64,000 nucleotides of DNA from CAVOOW01 sp963697675 (GCA_963697675.1 CAVOOW010000006.1:372001-436000), one strand, 5' to 3'; positions 18,624 to 27,137 are shown, counted from the stretch's first letter. Translations and numbers: made by a program. Notes: generated from the letters alone by a model not told the origin.

Positions 18624-19514
18624 TGATCGTGCCCGCGGAGCCCACCACGGCCGCTTCGAGCCCGGCCGCCTCCGACGAGGCGCCAGCCGAGTCCGGCGAC
18701 CCTGCGGCTGAGGCCGACGCGGCGCGTCCCTCCCCGCCAGGCGTCACGGCTGTCCGTCGACCGGGAACACACCCGCGCGCTGTTCATCGAGCTGCAGGCC
18801 GCCGAAGAGGGCGACCCCAAGCGCCAGCGCGCCCGGGACGCCCTCGTGGAGGCGCACCTGCCCCTCGTCGAGCACCTGGCTCGACGGTTCCGCAACCGCG
18901 GCGAGCCCTACGACGACCTCGTCCAGGTCGCCACGATCGGGCTGATCAAGTCGGTCGACCGGTTCGACCTCGGCCGCGGCGTCGAGTTCTCGACCTACGC
19001 GACGCCGACGATCGTCGGCGAGATCAAGCGGCACTTCCGCGACAAGGGCTGGGCCGTCCGGGTGCCCCGGCGGCTGCAGGAGCTGCGGCTCTCGCTGGCG
19101 TCCGCGACGAGCGAGCTCTCACAAAAGCAGGGCCGGGCACCCACGGTGAACGAGCTGGCCCTCTTCCTGAAGATCAGCGACGAGGAGGTCCTCGAGGGCC
19201 TGGAGTCGGCCAACGCCTACAGCACCCTCTCGCTGGACGCGGGCGATTCGGGCAGCGACGACGAGCCGATGCCGGTGTCCGAGACGCTCGGCGTCGAGGA
19301 CGAGGCGCTGGTCGGCGTGGAATATCGCGAGTCGCTCAAGCCCATGCTCGAGCAGCTCGCCCCCCGGGAGAAGACGATCCTGCTGCTCCGGTTCTTCAAG
19401 AACATGACCCAGTCGGAGATCGCAGAAGAGGTCGGCATCTCGCAGATGCACGTCTCGAGGCTGCTCGCGAGGACCCTCGCCCAGCTGCGCGAAGGCCTGT
19501 TCGTCGACGAATAG
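18623..19514 (+). CDS. sigF: RNA polymerase sigma factor SigF/SigB family, frameshifted near N terminus
   Basis: Alternative sigma-70 (group 3) with region 2 in HLARRFRNRGEPYDDLVQVATIGL and RGVEFSTYATPTIVGEIKRHF, region 3 and a region 4 helix-turn-helix (TQSEIAEEVGISQMHVSRLL). The coupled ATG at 18623 encodes an Ala/Pro-rich leader in one frame; from 18741 the conserved part SRLSVDREHTRALFIELQ runs in the next frame. Removing one G at 18740-18741 gives one 296-residue protein, a normal length. If the break were real, translation would have to start within the conserved region (GTG 18846), deleting the beginning of it. Role: stress or development regulon with -35 GTTT and -10 GGGTAT-type promoters. 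Confidence 0.85.
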
Positions 19515-19533
19515 ACAGCCGCAGCAGCCTCGA

Positions 19534-19944
19534 TCAGCGCTGCTCGTCGGGGTCGCTCTCCTCGAGACTGGCGTTCACCGACGACGAGAACAGGAGTACG
19601 ACGACGGTGGCCGCCGCCGCGATCAGCGGAACACCGAGATACCAGCGGCCACCCTGGAGCAGCCCGACCGCCACCGGCACCAGGATCAGGTTGGTCACGA
19701 GCGCCGGCGACCGCGCCCAGCGGCGGGCCTGCAGCAGCCCGCGACCCACCTGGAGCAATCCGGCCCCGGCCAGCAGCGTCAGGCCGGCGCTGACCAGAGC
19801 CCGGGTGACGTCCGCAGCGGTGGCGACCGCGAGCTCGACGGCGTAGAAGACCGCGATGCCGACGAGCAGCCCGCCCTGCGCCAGCACCAGCCCGGCAACC
19901 ACCTGAAGGGCTCTGGCAGGTCGGGCAGGTCGTGACACGGCCAC
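19534..19944 (-). CDS. Small integral membrane protein
   Basis: 136 residues with four hydrophobic helices: ARALQVVAGLVLAQGGLLVG, then ADVTRALVSAGLTLLAGAGL, ALVTNLILVPVAVGL and VPLIAAAATVVVLLFSS, and an acidic C-terminal tail EESDPDEQR. No named family recognised; similar proteins are common beside actinobacterial lipid-kinase genes. GTG 19944 is chosen; an ATG at 20004 would overlap the divergent lipid-kinase start and adds a charged extension. Confidence 0.65.
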   Translation of the reverse strand: MAVSRPARPARALQVVAGLVLAQGGLLVGIAVFYAVELAVATAADVTRALVSAGLTLLAGAGLLQVGRGLLQARRWARSPALVTNLILVPVAVGLLQGGRWYLGVPLIAAAATVVVLLFSSSVNASLEESDPDEQR

Positions 19945-20002
19945 GAACCCTAGCCGCGAGACGGTTCGGGCAGGCGGGCGCATGCCGTTAGGCTCACGAG
20001 CC

Positions 20003-21022
20003 ATGAGGGCGCTGCTGGTGGTCAACCCCGCGGCCACGACCGCGTCGCCGCGCACCCGCGAGGTGCTGCTGGCGGCGCTGGACGGCGAGCTCAAGCTCGA
20101 GATCGTCGAGACCTCGCACCGGTCCCACGCGACCGAGCTAGCCCGGCAGGCACGCCGCGACGGGCTCGAACTCGTCATCGCCCTGGGCGGCGACGGCACG
20201 GTCAACGAGGTGGTCAACGGGCTGCTCGAGGAGGGCCCCCGGGACGACGTACCCGATCTTGCTGTCGTCCCCGGTGGGGGCACCAACGTCTTCGCCCGCG
20301 CCCTGGGCATCCCCCGGGACCCCGTCGAGGCGACCGGAGCCCTGCTCACGGCGCTGCGCGACCGTCGTCGACGCAGCATCGGCCTCGGCCAGGTGGACCA
20401 ACGCTGGTTCACCTTCAACGCCGGCCTGGGTTGGGACGCGGACGTCGTCACCGCCGTGGACCGCCGTCGCCACGAGTCCGCGGAGCATTCCGGGCCCGCG
20501 CGCTCTCGGGCCAGTGACTACTTCCGCGCGGCGGTCCGGAGCTTCTTCATCGACACCGACCGTCGCCATCCGGCACTCACCGTCAGCTTCATCGACCCGC
20601 CGGCCAGCCCCGACGACCGGACCCGGGGCACCGTCGACCGTGCTGACGGGGCTGAGGGCGCCGTGGACGAGTCCGCCGAGCTGACGGGACTCCACATGGT
20701 GATGGTGGCCAACACCGCGCCCTGGACCTATCTCGGGGCCAGGCCGATCGGTCCGTTCCCCCGCGCGTCGTTCGACCACGGGCTCGACCTCTACGGGCTG
20801 CGCACCTTGCGGACGATCAGCACGCTCCACCAGGTCCGGCAGGTCGTCTCACGTCGTGATACGGAGCCACGCGGCCGAGCGGCCGTGCACCGTCACGACC
20901 TGGGAGGGTTCCGGGTGACTGCGGCCCGGCCGGTCGCCCTGCAGGTCGATGGGGAGCCGCTCGGTGAGCGCAGCGAGGTCGTCTTCCGGTCCGTTCCGGA
21001 CGCGCTGCGCGTGGTCTGCTGA
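20003..21022 (+). CDS. Diacylglycerol kinase family lipid kinase (YegS/DgkB-like)
   Basis: 339 residues. The nucleotide-binding motif GGDGT is at 62-66 (ALGGDGTVNEVVNGLL), with RALLVVNPAATT at the N terminus and PGGGTNVFARALGIP following, all diagnostic of the DAGK catalytic domain shared by DgkB, YegS and BmrU. It phosphorylates diacylglycerol, sphingoid or phosphatidylglycerol-type lipids. In mycobacteria and streptomycetes such kinases act in PI/PIM or lipid recycling. A segment around residues 205-230 (DERTRGT..RADGAEGAVDE) is an acidic insert typical of actinobacterial copies. Start ATG 20003 fits the conserved beginning. Confidence 0.88.
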   Translation: MRALLVVNPAATTASPRTREVLLAALDGELKLEIVETSHRSHATELARQARRDGLELVIALGGDGTVNEVVNGLLEEGPRDDVPDLAVVPGGGTNVFARALGIPRDPVEATGALLTALRDRRRRSIGLGQVDQRWFTFNAGLGWDADVVTAVDRRRHESAEHSGPARSRASDYFRAAVRSFFIDTDRRHPALTVSFIDPPASPDDRTRGTVDRADGAEGAVDESAELTGLHMVMVANTAPWTYLGARPIGPFPRASFDHGLDLYGLRTLRTISTLHQVRQVVSRRDTEPRGRAAVHRHDLGGFRVTAARPVALQVDGEPLGERSEVVFRSVPDALRVVC

Positions 21023-21204
21023 CTCTCTGTAGTCATGCTTCTGCGTTGAGTAGCCGGTGAGCGGCGCGAACAGCCTCGTGACTGCGGCTCCTTTGTGTCG
21101 CTCATGGCACCCGGCTGTGACGTAGATGACACGTCCAAGGGGGAAAAACATCCATGGCGAGCCTTGTGCGACTCACCTTGGTTTGCTTGGGTTGACGTAT
21201 CAGT

Positions 21205-21231
21205 GTTTCGACCGCACGTATTTGCGGGTAG
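21205..21231 (+). promoter_or_regulatory. Possible SigF-type promoter (GTTT-N17-GGGTAG)
   Basis: GTTT at 21205-21208 and GGGTAG at 21226-21231, spacer 17 bp, resembling the actinobacterial SigB/SigF consensus (GTTT...GGGTAT). It would give a long leader of roughly 150 nt before whiB1. Weak evidence: short motifs in GC-rich DNA arise by chance. Confidence 0.3.
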
Positions 21232-21306
21232 ACCGCCGGTCAGACACCACTTCAAGTTTCGTTTCATGGGGGGACCGTCATGGTCCACCGATCCTGCGGG
21301 GGAGTT

Positions 21307-21322
21307 CGTGAACGGATTCACA
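21307..21322. promoter_or_regulatory. CRP/FNR-family binding site upstream of whiB1
   Basis: CGTGA-ACGGAT-TCACA matches the CRP consensus TGTGA-N6-TCACA at nine of ten fixed positions. It lies 66 bp before the whiB1 start codon. In Mycobacterium tuberculosis the whiB1 promoter is known to be controlled by the CRP protein Rv3676, which makes this placement meaningful. Confidence 0.65.
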
Positions 21323-21388
21323 AACAGAATGTAGTCTTGCTCTTTCGCCCCGCACAGCACACATCAAGCACCTAGAGGAGTGACGCGC

Positions 21389-21640
21389 ATGGACTGGCGC
21401 CACCGCGCGGCTTGCCGCGATGAAGACCCGGAGCTGTTCTTCCCGATCGGGAACACCGGGCCCGCCCTACTGCAGATCGAGGAGGCTCGCGCCGTCTGTC
21501 GACGCTGCGAGGTCGTCGACAGCTGCCTGGCCTGGGCCCTCGAGTCCGGTCAGGACGCCGGCGTCTGGGGCGGCATGAGCGAGGACGAACGTCGCGCGCT
21601 CAAGCGTCGCAGTGCCCGCAACCGGGCGCGCACCGCCTGA
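21389..21640 (+). CDS. whiB1: WhiB-family transcriptional regulator, WhiB1-like
   Basis: 83-residue iron-sulfur regulator. Cysteines C9, C37, C40 and C46 are the four [4Fe-4S] ligands in the C-X27-C-X2-C-X5-C arrangement, followed by the GVWGG turn (58-62) and a basic C-terminal DNA-binding tail ERRALKRRSARNRARTA. The opening MDWRHRAACRDEDPELFFP and tail are nearly those of M. tuberculosis WhiB1, an essential NO-responsive regulator that binds SigA region 4. ATG 21389 is set by AGAGGAG 8 bases upstream. A strong terminator follows the stop. Confidence 0.93.
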   Translation: MDWRHRAACRDEDPELFFPIGNTGPALLQIEEARAVCRRCEVVDSCLAWALESGQDAGVWGGMSEDERRALKRRSARNRARTA

Positions 21641-21663
21641 CGGCACCCACCGCACGAACGACC

Positions 21664-21688
21664 AAGCCCCGGCCACCGGCCGGGGCTT
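21664..21688 (+). terminator. Rho-independent-like terminator after whiB1
   Basis: Perfect 11-bp stem AAGCCCCGGCC / GGCCGGGGCTT with a 3-base loop, starting 24 bp after the whiB1 stop codon. No long T tract, as usual in high-GC actinobacteria. Confidence 0.8.
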
Positions 21689-21806
21689 CGTCATGCGCCC
21701 CGTCGCCCGATCTTGGCGTCAGTGGGGCACCCATCCCGGATCAAGATCGCGATTTCCGTGCACAGATTGCACGTCCGTGCGGAATCTGAGCACGGAAACA
21801 ACGATC

Positions 21807-21941
21807 ATGAACGGGTACGACGCCGCTCGCGCCGCCGCCCGTACGCACCGCCGACCGCCAGCCCCGCCAACCAGTCAGCCCGCCAAGCCCCGCCAGCCCG
21901 CCAGCCCCGAAGCCCGCGAACCCGCCCTTGACCGGCTATAG
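21807..21941 (+). CDS. Doubtful 44-residue Pro/Ala-rich small ORF
   Basis: ATG 21807 opens a frame MNGYDAARAAARTHRRPP... with a proline-rich middle and a charged end (EAREPALDRL). Upstream GGAAAC is a weak ribosome binding site. No homologue recognised; composition may simply reflect the local GC bias. Listed because the gap otherwise holds no gene. Confidence 0.2.
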   Translation: MNGYDAARAAARTHRRPPAPPTSQPAKPRQPASPEAREPALDRL

Positions 21942-21955
21942 CCGACCCGATGTTT

Positions 21956-22008
21956 CATGATCACGAAGGATCGTGGTTCGTCGATCGGCAGGATCCTTCG
22001 TGATCATG
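21956..22008. repeat. Perfect 17-bp inverted repeat with 19-nt loop
   Basis: CATGATCACGAAGGATC at 21956-21972 is exactly mirrored at 21992-22008. The structure lies 45 bp beyond the stop codon of the leftward sensor-kinase gene, so it could end that transcript, but the length, perfect arms and GATCATG core also suit a dispersed palindromic repeat. Confidence 0.8.
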
Positions 22009-22052
22009 GATTTCGGTCGCTGAACCGGCGGCCGTCGGCGCTAGTCGGCGGG

Positions 22053-23683
22053 TCAGTCGGCGGGCGGCGCCGGCAGCGGTATCCACACCCGGATCTGCGC
22101 ACCAGCGCCGACCGACGCCGTGGCAGCTCCGCCGACCGACGCCGTGGCAGCTCCGCCGACCGACCCTGGGGTGCGCCCGCCGTCCGGCCCCGGGTCAGCC
22201 CCGACCGCCGGCAGGAGCGACATCTCGCCGCCGAGCTCGGTCTCTACGAGCGTCCGCACGATCTGCAGCCCGAGGCCGCCGGTGTCCGCCGCCAGGTGGA
22301 AGCCGGGGTCGGGCCCGGGACCGTTGTCGGAGACCGTGACGACCAGGGTCTCGCCCGACGGCGGGTTGACCCCGGCAGGGATGTGTCCGAAACCGCGACG
22401 CACCTCGACCCGGACGGTCCCGCCGGCGTCGCCGAGCCCGTGCTCAGCGGCGTTCTGCACCAGTTCGACGAGCACGAGCGCGAGCGGCGTGGCCACCTCG
22501 GGGACCAGCCGGCCGAACGTGCCGTCCCGCACGACCTGCACCGATCCGCCGCCGTCACCCTCGGTCGGTTGGCCCGAAGCGACCAGAGCAGCCGACCCGG
22601 TCGGCGACCTCGTCGAAGTCGAGGTGCTCGTCGAGGGTGCGGGACAGCGTCTCGTGGACCAGCGCGATCGAGCCGACCCGGCGCTCGGCCTCCGTGAGCG
22701 CGGCTCGGGCTGTCTCGTCGGCCGGTGCCAGCCGGCGGCCCTGCAGGCGCAGCAAGGCCGCCACGGTCTGCAGGTTGTTCTTGACCCGATGGTGGATCTC
22801 GCGGATCGTCGCGTCCTTGCCGACCAGCTCGCGCTCGCGGCGGCGCAGCTCGCTGACGTCACGGACGAGGACGAGGGCTGCCGTACGCAGTCCGCCGGGG
22901 GTGAGGGGGATGACGCGCAGCCGCACGGTCGCCCCCGCGGCCTCGACCTCGGTCTGCCGGGCCGCCCAGCCACTGATCACCATGGACAGCGCCTCGTCGA
23001 CCGGGCTGCGACTGTCGGGCCAGGGTCGACGTGAGCTCGCCCAGGTGCGTGCCGGCGAGGTCGGCCGTCAGGCCGAGCCGCCGATAGGCCGAGAGGGCGT
23101 TGGGACTCGCGAACGTCACGACGCCGGACGCGTCGAGGCGGATCAGCCCGTCACCCACGCGCGGCCCGCCTTCGCTGAGCGCGTCGGCGCCGACGATCGG
23201 GAAGCGGCCCGCGGCGATCATCAGGGCCAGGTCGTCGGCGGTGCGCAGGTAGGTGAGCTCGAGCCGGCTGGGCGTACGCGCCGCTGCCAGATCCGTGTGC
23301 CGGCTGACCACGGCGATGACCCGCCCGTCGCGGACGACGGGGATGGTCTCCTCGCGCACCGGCACGTTGCCGGGCCAGTCGGGATCGCGCTCACGGCAGA
23401 TGCGCACCTCGTCAAATGCGGCGTCGAGCTGGGGGCGGCGGCCCCGTGGTGCGAGGGTGCCGACGATGTCGTCGTGGTAGACGGTCGGCCCGGTGGTCGG
23501 CCGCATCTGTGCGGCCGCGAGGAAGCCACCTCTCGCGCCGTCGTGCAGCGGCAGCCACAGCACCAGGTCGGCGAAGGACAGGTCGGCGAGCAGCTGCCAG
23601 TCGCCGAGCAGCAGGTGCAGCCAGTCGACGTCGTCAGGGGTCAGGTCGGCCTGGCCCTGGGCCAGCTCGGACAGCGACGTCAC
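22053..23683 (-). CDS. pdtaS: PdtaS-like sensor histidine kinase, two frameshifts
   Basis: Read across two single-base insertions (about 23008 and 22593) the gene gives 542 residues in family order: N-terminal GAF-like domain (VTSLSELAQGQADLT onward), a PAS domain (GLIRLDASGVVTFASPNALSAY), a HisKA_2 dimerisation domain with the phospho-acceptor in REIHHRVKNNLQ, and an HATPase domain with ELVQNAAEHGL and DNGPGPDPGF. PdtaS pairs with PdtaR, an ANTAR-type RNA-binding response regulator, in mycobacteria; pdtaR is not in this window. A tandem repeat gives GGAATASV twice near the C terminus. Start GTG 23683 fits the family; divergent from bioA by 69 bp. Confidence 0.82.
22107..22164. repeat. 24-bp tandem repeat, 2.4 copies, inside the kinase C terminus
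   Basis: Two identical 24-bp units (22107-22130 and 22131-22154) and ten bases of a third. In frame they encode repeated GGAATASV, inserted between the last strands of the ATPase domain, and as multiples of three they do not disturb the reading frame. Confidence 0.9.
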
Positions 23684-23752
23684 GGCTGCGAGCCTAGGTC
23701 TCCGCACCGCCCCGCGTGGGACGAGGACCGGCTCCCATTAGGGTCGGTCGGC

Positions 23753-25075
23753 GTGAGGAGTGAACGAACAGCCGCGCTGGTGGCCCGCGACGTCCGCCAC
23801 GTCTGGCACCCGTTCACCGCGCAGAGCGCCTGGCCGGACGACGAGCCGCTGGTGATCGAGCGGGCCGAAGGCATGCACCTGTTCGACACCGACGGCAACC
23901 GCTATCTCGACGGCGTCTCCTCGCTGTGGCTCAGCGTGCACGGGCACGGCGTGCCGGAGATCGACGCGGCGATCCGCGACCAGCTCGGCCGCCTCGACCA
24001 CGCGACCTTCCTCGGCCTGACCCACGAGCCGGGCATCGAGCTGGCCGAACGGCTGCTCGACACCGCGCCGGCCGGCCTCACCCGGGTGTTCTACGCAGGT
24101 GACGGCTCGTCCGCCGTCGAGGCCGCGATCAAGATGGCCTACCAGGCGACTGCGCAAGCGACCGGCGCCGTACGACCGCTGTACGTGCACGTCGCCGAGG
24201 GCTACCACGGCGACACCCTCGGGGCGGTCAGCGTCGGCGGCATCGCGTTGTTCCACGCGACCTACCGGCCGATCCTGCTCGACACCCGCATGGTGGAGTC
24301 TCCGGGCGTGCTGGCCCCGGGCCAGACCCGCGCGGCGCGCGCCGCGGAGGTCCTCGCGGCGCTGCGGGCCGTCCTCGAGCGCGAGGGCGACCAGGTGTGC
24401 GCCGTCGTGATCGAGCCGCTGGTGCAAGCCGCCGGCGGCATGCTCACCCACGACCCGGCCTTCGTCGTCGGAGTCCGGGCGCTGTGCGACGAGTTCGCCG
24501 CGCTGATGGTCGTCGACGAGGTCGCCACCGGCATCGGGCGCACCGGACGCATGTGGGCGGTCGACCATGCCGGTGTCACCCCCGACCTGATGACCTGCGG
24601 CAAGGGGCTGACCGGTGGCTACCTGCCGCTCTCGGCCGTGCTCGCCCGCGAGTCCGTCTATGAGGCGTTCCTCGGCGCACCGTCGCAATCACGCACGTTC
24701 TTCCACGGGCACTCCTACACCGCCAACCCGCTGTGCTGCGCCGCGGCCCTGGCCAACCTGTCCCTGATGGCCGAACGGGGCACCGTGGCACACGCCGCAC
24801 AGGTGGGCGAGCGGATGGGCGACCTGCTCAAAGGCATCGAGTCGTACGACGGGGTCCGCGAGGTCCGTCGCCTGGGAACCATGACCGGCATCGAGGTTGA
24901 GCCTGTGACAGATCGAACCGGATTCGCCGTCTGTCAGGCGGCTCGACGTCGAGGGGTGTGGGTGCGACCGCTCGGGGACGTCGTCGTCCTGATGCCACCG
25001 CTCGCCATCGGTGACGAGGACCTCGAGACGCTGTGCGGGGTCGTCGAGGAGAGCATTCGCGAGGTCGTCCGATGA
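23753..25075 (+). CDS. bioA: Adenosylmethionine--8-amino-7-oxononanoate aminotransferase
   Basis: 440-residue class III aminotransferase that makes 7,8-diaminopelargonate in biotin synthesis. The BioA opening HVWHPFTAQ is at residues ~14-22; the PLP lysine is K284 in CGKGLTGGYLPLSA; VVDEVATGIGRTG precedes it. GTG 23753 is chosen because the long frame upstream is the antisense of the kinase gene. Its TGA overlaps the next ATG by four bases (ATGA), indicating a translationally coupled operon with the DUF2785 gene and bioF. Confidence 0.95.
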   Translation: MRSERTAALVARDVRHVWHPFTAQSAWPDDEPLVIERAEGMHLFDTDGNRYLDGVSSLWLSVHGHGVPEIDAAIRDQLGRLDHATFLGLTHEPGIELAERLLDTAPAGLTRVFYAGDGSSAVEAAIKMAYQATAQATGAVRPLYVHVAEGYHGDTLGAVSVGGIALFHATYRPILLDTRMVESPGVLAPGQTRAARAAEVLAALRAVLEREGDQVCAVVIEPLVQAAGGMLTHDPAFVVGVRALCDEFAALMVVDEVATGIGRTGRMWAVDHAGVTPDLMTCGKGLTGGYLPLSAVLARESVYEAFLGAPSQSRTFFHGHSYTANPLCCAAALANLSLMAERGTVAHAAQVGERMGDLLKGIESYDGVREVRRLGTMTGIEVEPVTDRTGFAVCQAARRRGVWVRPLGDVVVLMPPLAIGDEDLETLCGVVEESIREVVR

Positions 25076-25917
25076 CGGCCACGAGCACGCCGGCGGCCGC
25101 CCGAACCTTGCCGGATGACCTCGCCGCACTGGTCGCCGACCTCCGGTCACCGGACCCCCGGGTGCGCGACGACGGTGCTTACAGCAGTCTGGCCGGCCGC
25201 GTCACCGAGGGCCGCGCAGACGAGCACCTGGCGGCCCTGGGTGACGCCGGCGCCGCATTGCTGGCCGACCCCGCCATCCAGGCGCGGTCGTTCGGAGCTC
25301 TCCTGCTCGCCCTCGTCGTCGACCGCGTCAACGTCCTGTCGTCGGGCATCCCTGATCACGAGGGGGCCGCCGAGATCGTGCGGCCACTCGACGTCGTGCG
25401 CTGGCTCGCCGTCTTCCTCACCTGGTATTCGAGCGAGCCGGACCTCAGGGGCCACGATCAGACGCTGGGCTGGCTGCATGCGGTCGCGCACGGAGCGGAC
25501 ACGCTGGGGGCCTTTGCCGGCTCACCGCTGCTGACCGCGTCCGAGCTGTTGATGCTGCTCGACATGGCGGCCGAGCGCGTGCACGCACCAACGGCCTACC
25601 ACCTGACCCAGCAGGAGGACGACCGGCTCGGTGTCGCCGCGATGACCGTCTTGCTGCGCGGTGCCGTCTCCACTGACGACGCGTGCGCGTGGATCGACCG
25701 GCTGGCGGCACCCTGGCGCGCCCGACCAACAGGCGCCACCTCGGCGCAGCTGGACAACACCATCCGGTTCGCCCGCACGCTGCACCTGCAGCTGATCCTC
25801 GGGATCCGGCTCGAGCCAACGGGATCCGTGCGCCCAATGCCCGACCGGGACGAGCTGCTGCGTCATCTCGGCGCGGCCCTGGCCGACGTCGGGTGGCTGT
25901 ACGGACGTCCGGCGTGA
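25072..25917 (+). CDS. DUF2785 family protein in the biotin operon
   Basis: 281 residues, all-helical, starting at ATG 25072 inside the bioA stop (ATGA overlap) and ending in a GTGA overlap with bioF. Recognisable DUF2785 features: RDDGAYSSLAGR near residue 35, VRWLAVFLTWYSSEPDLRG and the C-terminal LLRHLGAALADVGWLYG. The function of DUF2785 is unknown. Lodging between bioA and bioF with both junctions overlapping suggests equal expression with the biotin enzymes, but co-transcription does not prove a biotin role. Confidence 0.8.
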   Translation: MTATSTPAAARTLPDDLAALVADLRSPDPRVRDDGAYSSLAGRVTEGRADEHLAALGDAGAALLADPAIQARSFGALLLALVVDRVNVLSSGIPDHEGAAEIVRPLDVVRWLAVFLTWYSSEPDLRGHDQTLGWLHAVAHGADTLGAFAGSPLLTASELLMLLDMAAERVHAPTAYHLTQQEDDRLGVAAMTVLLRGAVSTDDACAWIDRLAAPWRARPTGATSAQLDNTIRFARTLHLQLILGIRLEPTGSVRPMPDRDELLRHLGAALADVGWLYGRPA

Positions 25918-27074
25918 CCGCCGAGCGTGACCCGCTCGCTCCGCTGCGGGCCGATGCGGCAGAACGCGAGAGGAACGGGCTTCGCCGGCTGCTCCGGCCT
26001 CGGCCCGCGAACGACGGTCTGCTCGACCTCGCCTCCAACGACTACCTGGGCCTGGCCCGCGACCCACGCATCACGGCCGCTGCGGCGGCCGCGGCGGTGC
26101 GCTGGGGAGCCGGATCGACGGGGTCGCGCCTCGTGACCGGCAGCACCGACCTGCACGCAGCTCTCGAGGCCGACCTGGCGGCCTTCCTCGGCGCCGAGGC
26201 CGGCCTGGTCTTCTCGTCGGGCTATCTCGCCAACCTCGGGGCCGTCACCGCGCTGTCCGGGCCGGGCACCACGGTCGTGTCCGATGCGCTCAACCACGCG
26301 TCGGTCGTCGACGCCTGCCGGCTCTCGAGGGCGCACGTCGTGGTCACCCCGCACCGCGACGTAGCCGCCGTCGCGCTGGCTCTGTCAGCCCGGACCACCG
26401 AGCGGGCCATCGTCGTCACCGACGCCGTGTTCTCCGTCGACGGCGACCTCGCGCCGCTGGCCGATCTGCACGTCGTGACACGTGCTCATGGCGCGCTGCT
26501 CGTGATCGACGAGGCCCACTCGCTCGGCGTCGTCGGCCCGGACGGCTCAGGTGCGGCACGCGCCGCCGGCATCGCCGGTGCGAACGACGTCGTCCTCACG
26601 GTCACGCTGTCCAAGGCGCTCGGTGCGCAAGGCGGCGCGGTGTTGGGCGCCGGGGTCGTCGTGGAGCACCTGATCAACACCGCCCGCGCGTTCATCTTCG
26701 ACACCGGTCTCGCGCCTTCCAGCGCGGCGGGCGCCGCGGCGGCCCTGACCGTGCTGCGCAGCGAGTCGCACCTGGCGGGCGCCGTGCGGTCGCGGGCCCG
26801 TGACCTCGAGCGCATCACCCGGGACCTCGGCATGGCTCCGACCAGTCCGGACGCCGCGGTCGTGTCCCTGCCGATGCCCTCCCCCGCGGCTGCTGTCGAG
26901 GCTGCTGCCCGGCTGCTCGCCCAAGGGATTCGGGTCGGCTGCTTCCGCCCGCCGTCGGTGCCCGACGGCGTGTCCCGGCTGCGCCTCACCGCCCGGGCGG
27001 ACCTGCGTGACGCCGATCTGGACAAGGTCGAGACCACCCTGTCCGGCCTCGTACAGCCCAGCCTCTCGACCTGA
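25914..27074 (+). CDS. bioF: 8-amino-7-oxononanoate synthase
   Basis: 386-residue alpha-oxoamine synthase that condenses pimeloyl-ACP (or -CoA) with L-alanine, the step before BioA. The PLP lysine is K234 in TLSKALGAQGG; DLASNDYLGLA at ~38 and DEAHSLGVVG are family signatures. GTG 25914 overlaps the DUF2785 stop by four bases. BioD and BioB are not in the window, so synthesis is completed elsewhere or the pathway is partial. Confidence 0.93.
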   Translation: MTAERDPLAPLRADAAERERNGLRRLLRPRPANDGLLDLASNDYLGLARDPRITAAAAAAAVRWGAGSTGSRLVTGSTDLHAALEADLAAFLGAEAGLVFSSGYLANLGAVTALSGPGTTVVSDALNHASVVDACRLSRAHVVVTPHRDVAAVALALSARTTERAIVVTDAVFSVDGDLAPLADLHVVTRAHGALLVIDEAHSLGVVGPDGSGAARAAGIAGANDVVLTVTLSKALGAQGGAVLGAGVVVEHLINTARAFIFDTGLAPSSAAGAAAALTVLRSESHLAGAVRSRARDLERITRDLGMAPTSPDAAVVSLPMPSPAAAVEAAARLLAQGIRVGCFRPPSVPDGVSRLRLTARADLRDADLDKVETTLSGLVQPSLST

Positions 27075-27137
27075 CCGGACGTGCCCCCCACCGCCCGCAG
27101 TTGACCACGTTTGGCGGGCGCACAGCCATCGGCGTCG

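Larger units (their letters stand above)
21023..21388. other. 366-bp intergenic region upstream of whiB1
   Basis: No convincing ORF. Contains a CRP-like palindrome (21307-21322), a weaker half-matching site TGTGA-6-TGACA at 21116-21131, and a SigF-like promoter candidate (21205-21231). The lower GC of the last 80 bp suits a promoter. Confidence 0.6.
21641..22052. other. Gene-poor interval between whiB1 and the sensor kinase
   Basis: Besides the terminator it holds several dyads: CGATCTTG...CAAGATCG (21708-21749), CGTGCA...TGCACG (21757-21773) and the long perfect inverted repeat at 21956-22008. One short Pro/Ala-rich ORF (21807-21941) is doubtful. Confidence 0.55.

Noticed and set aside
18750..18846. 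SigF starting at GTG 18846
   Set aside because: It would remove conserved N-terminal sequence (LSVDREHTRALFIELQ) and lose the coupled start at 18623.
16667..19846. A 1059-codon plus-strand open frame
   Set aside because: Antisense to the diguanylate cyclase and out of frame with the anti-sigma and sigma genes; a high-GC shadow.
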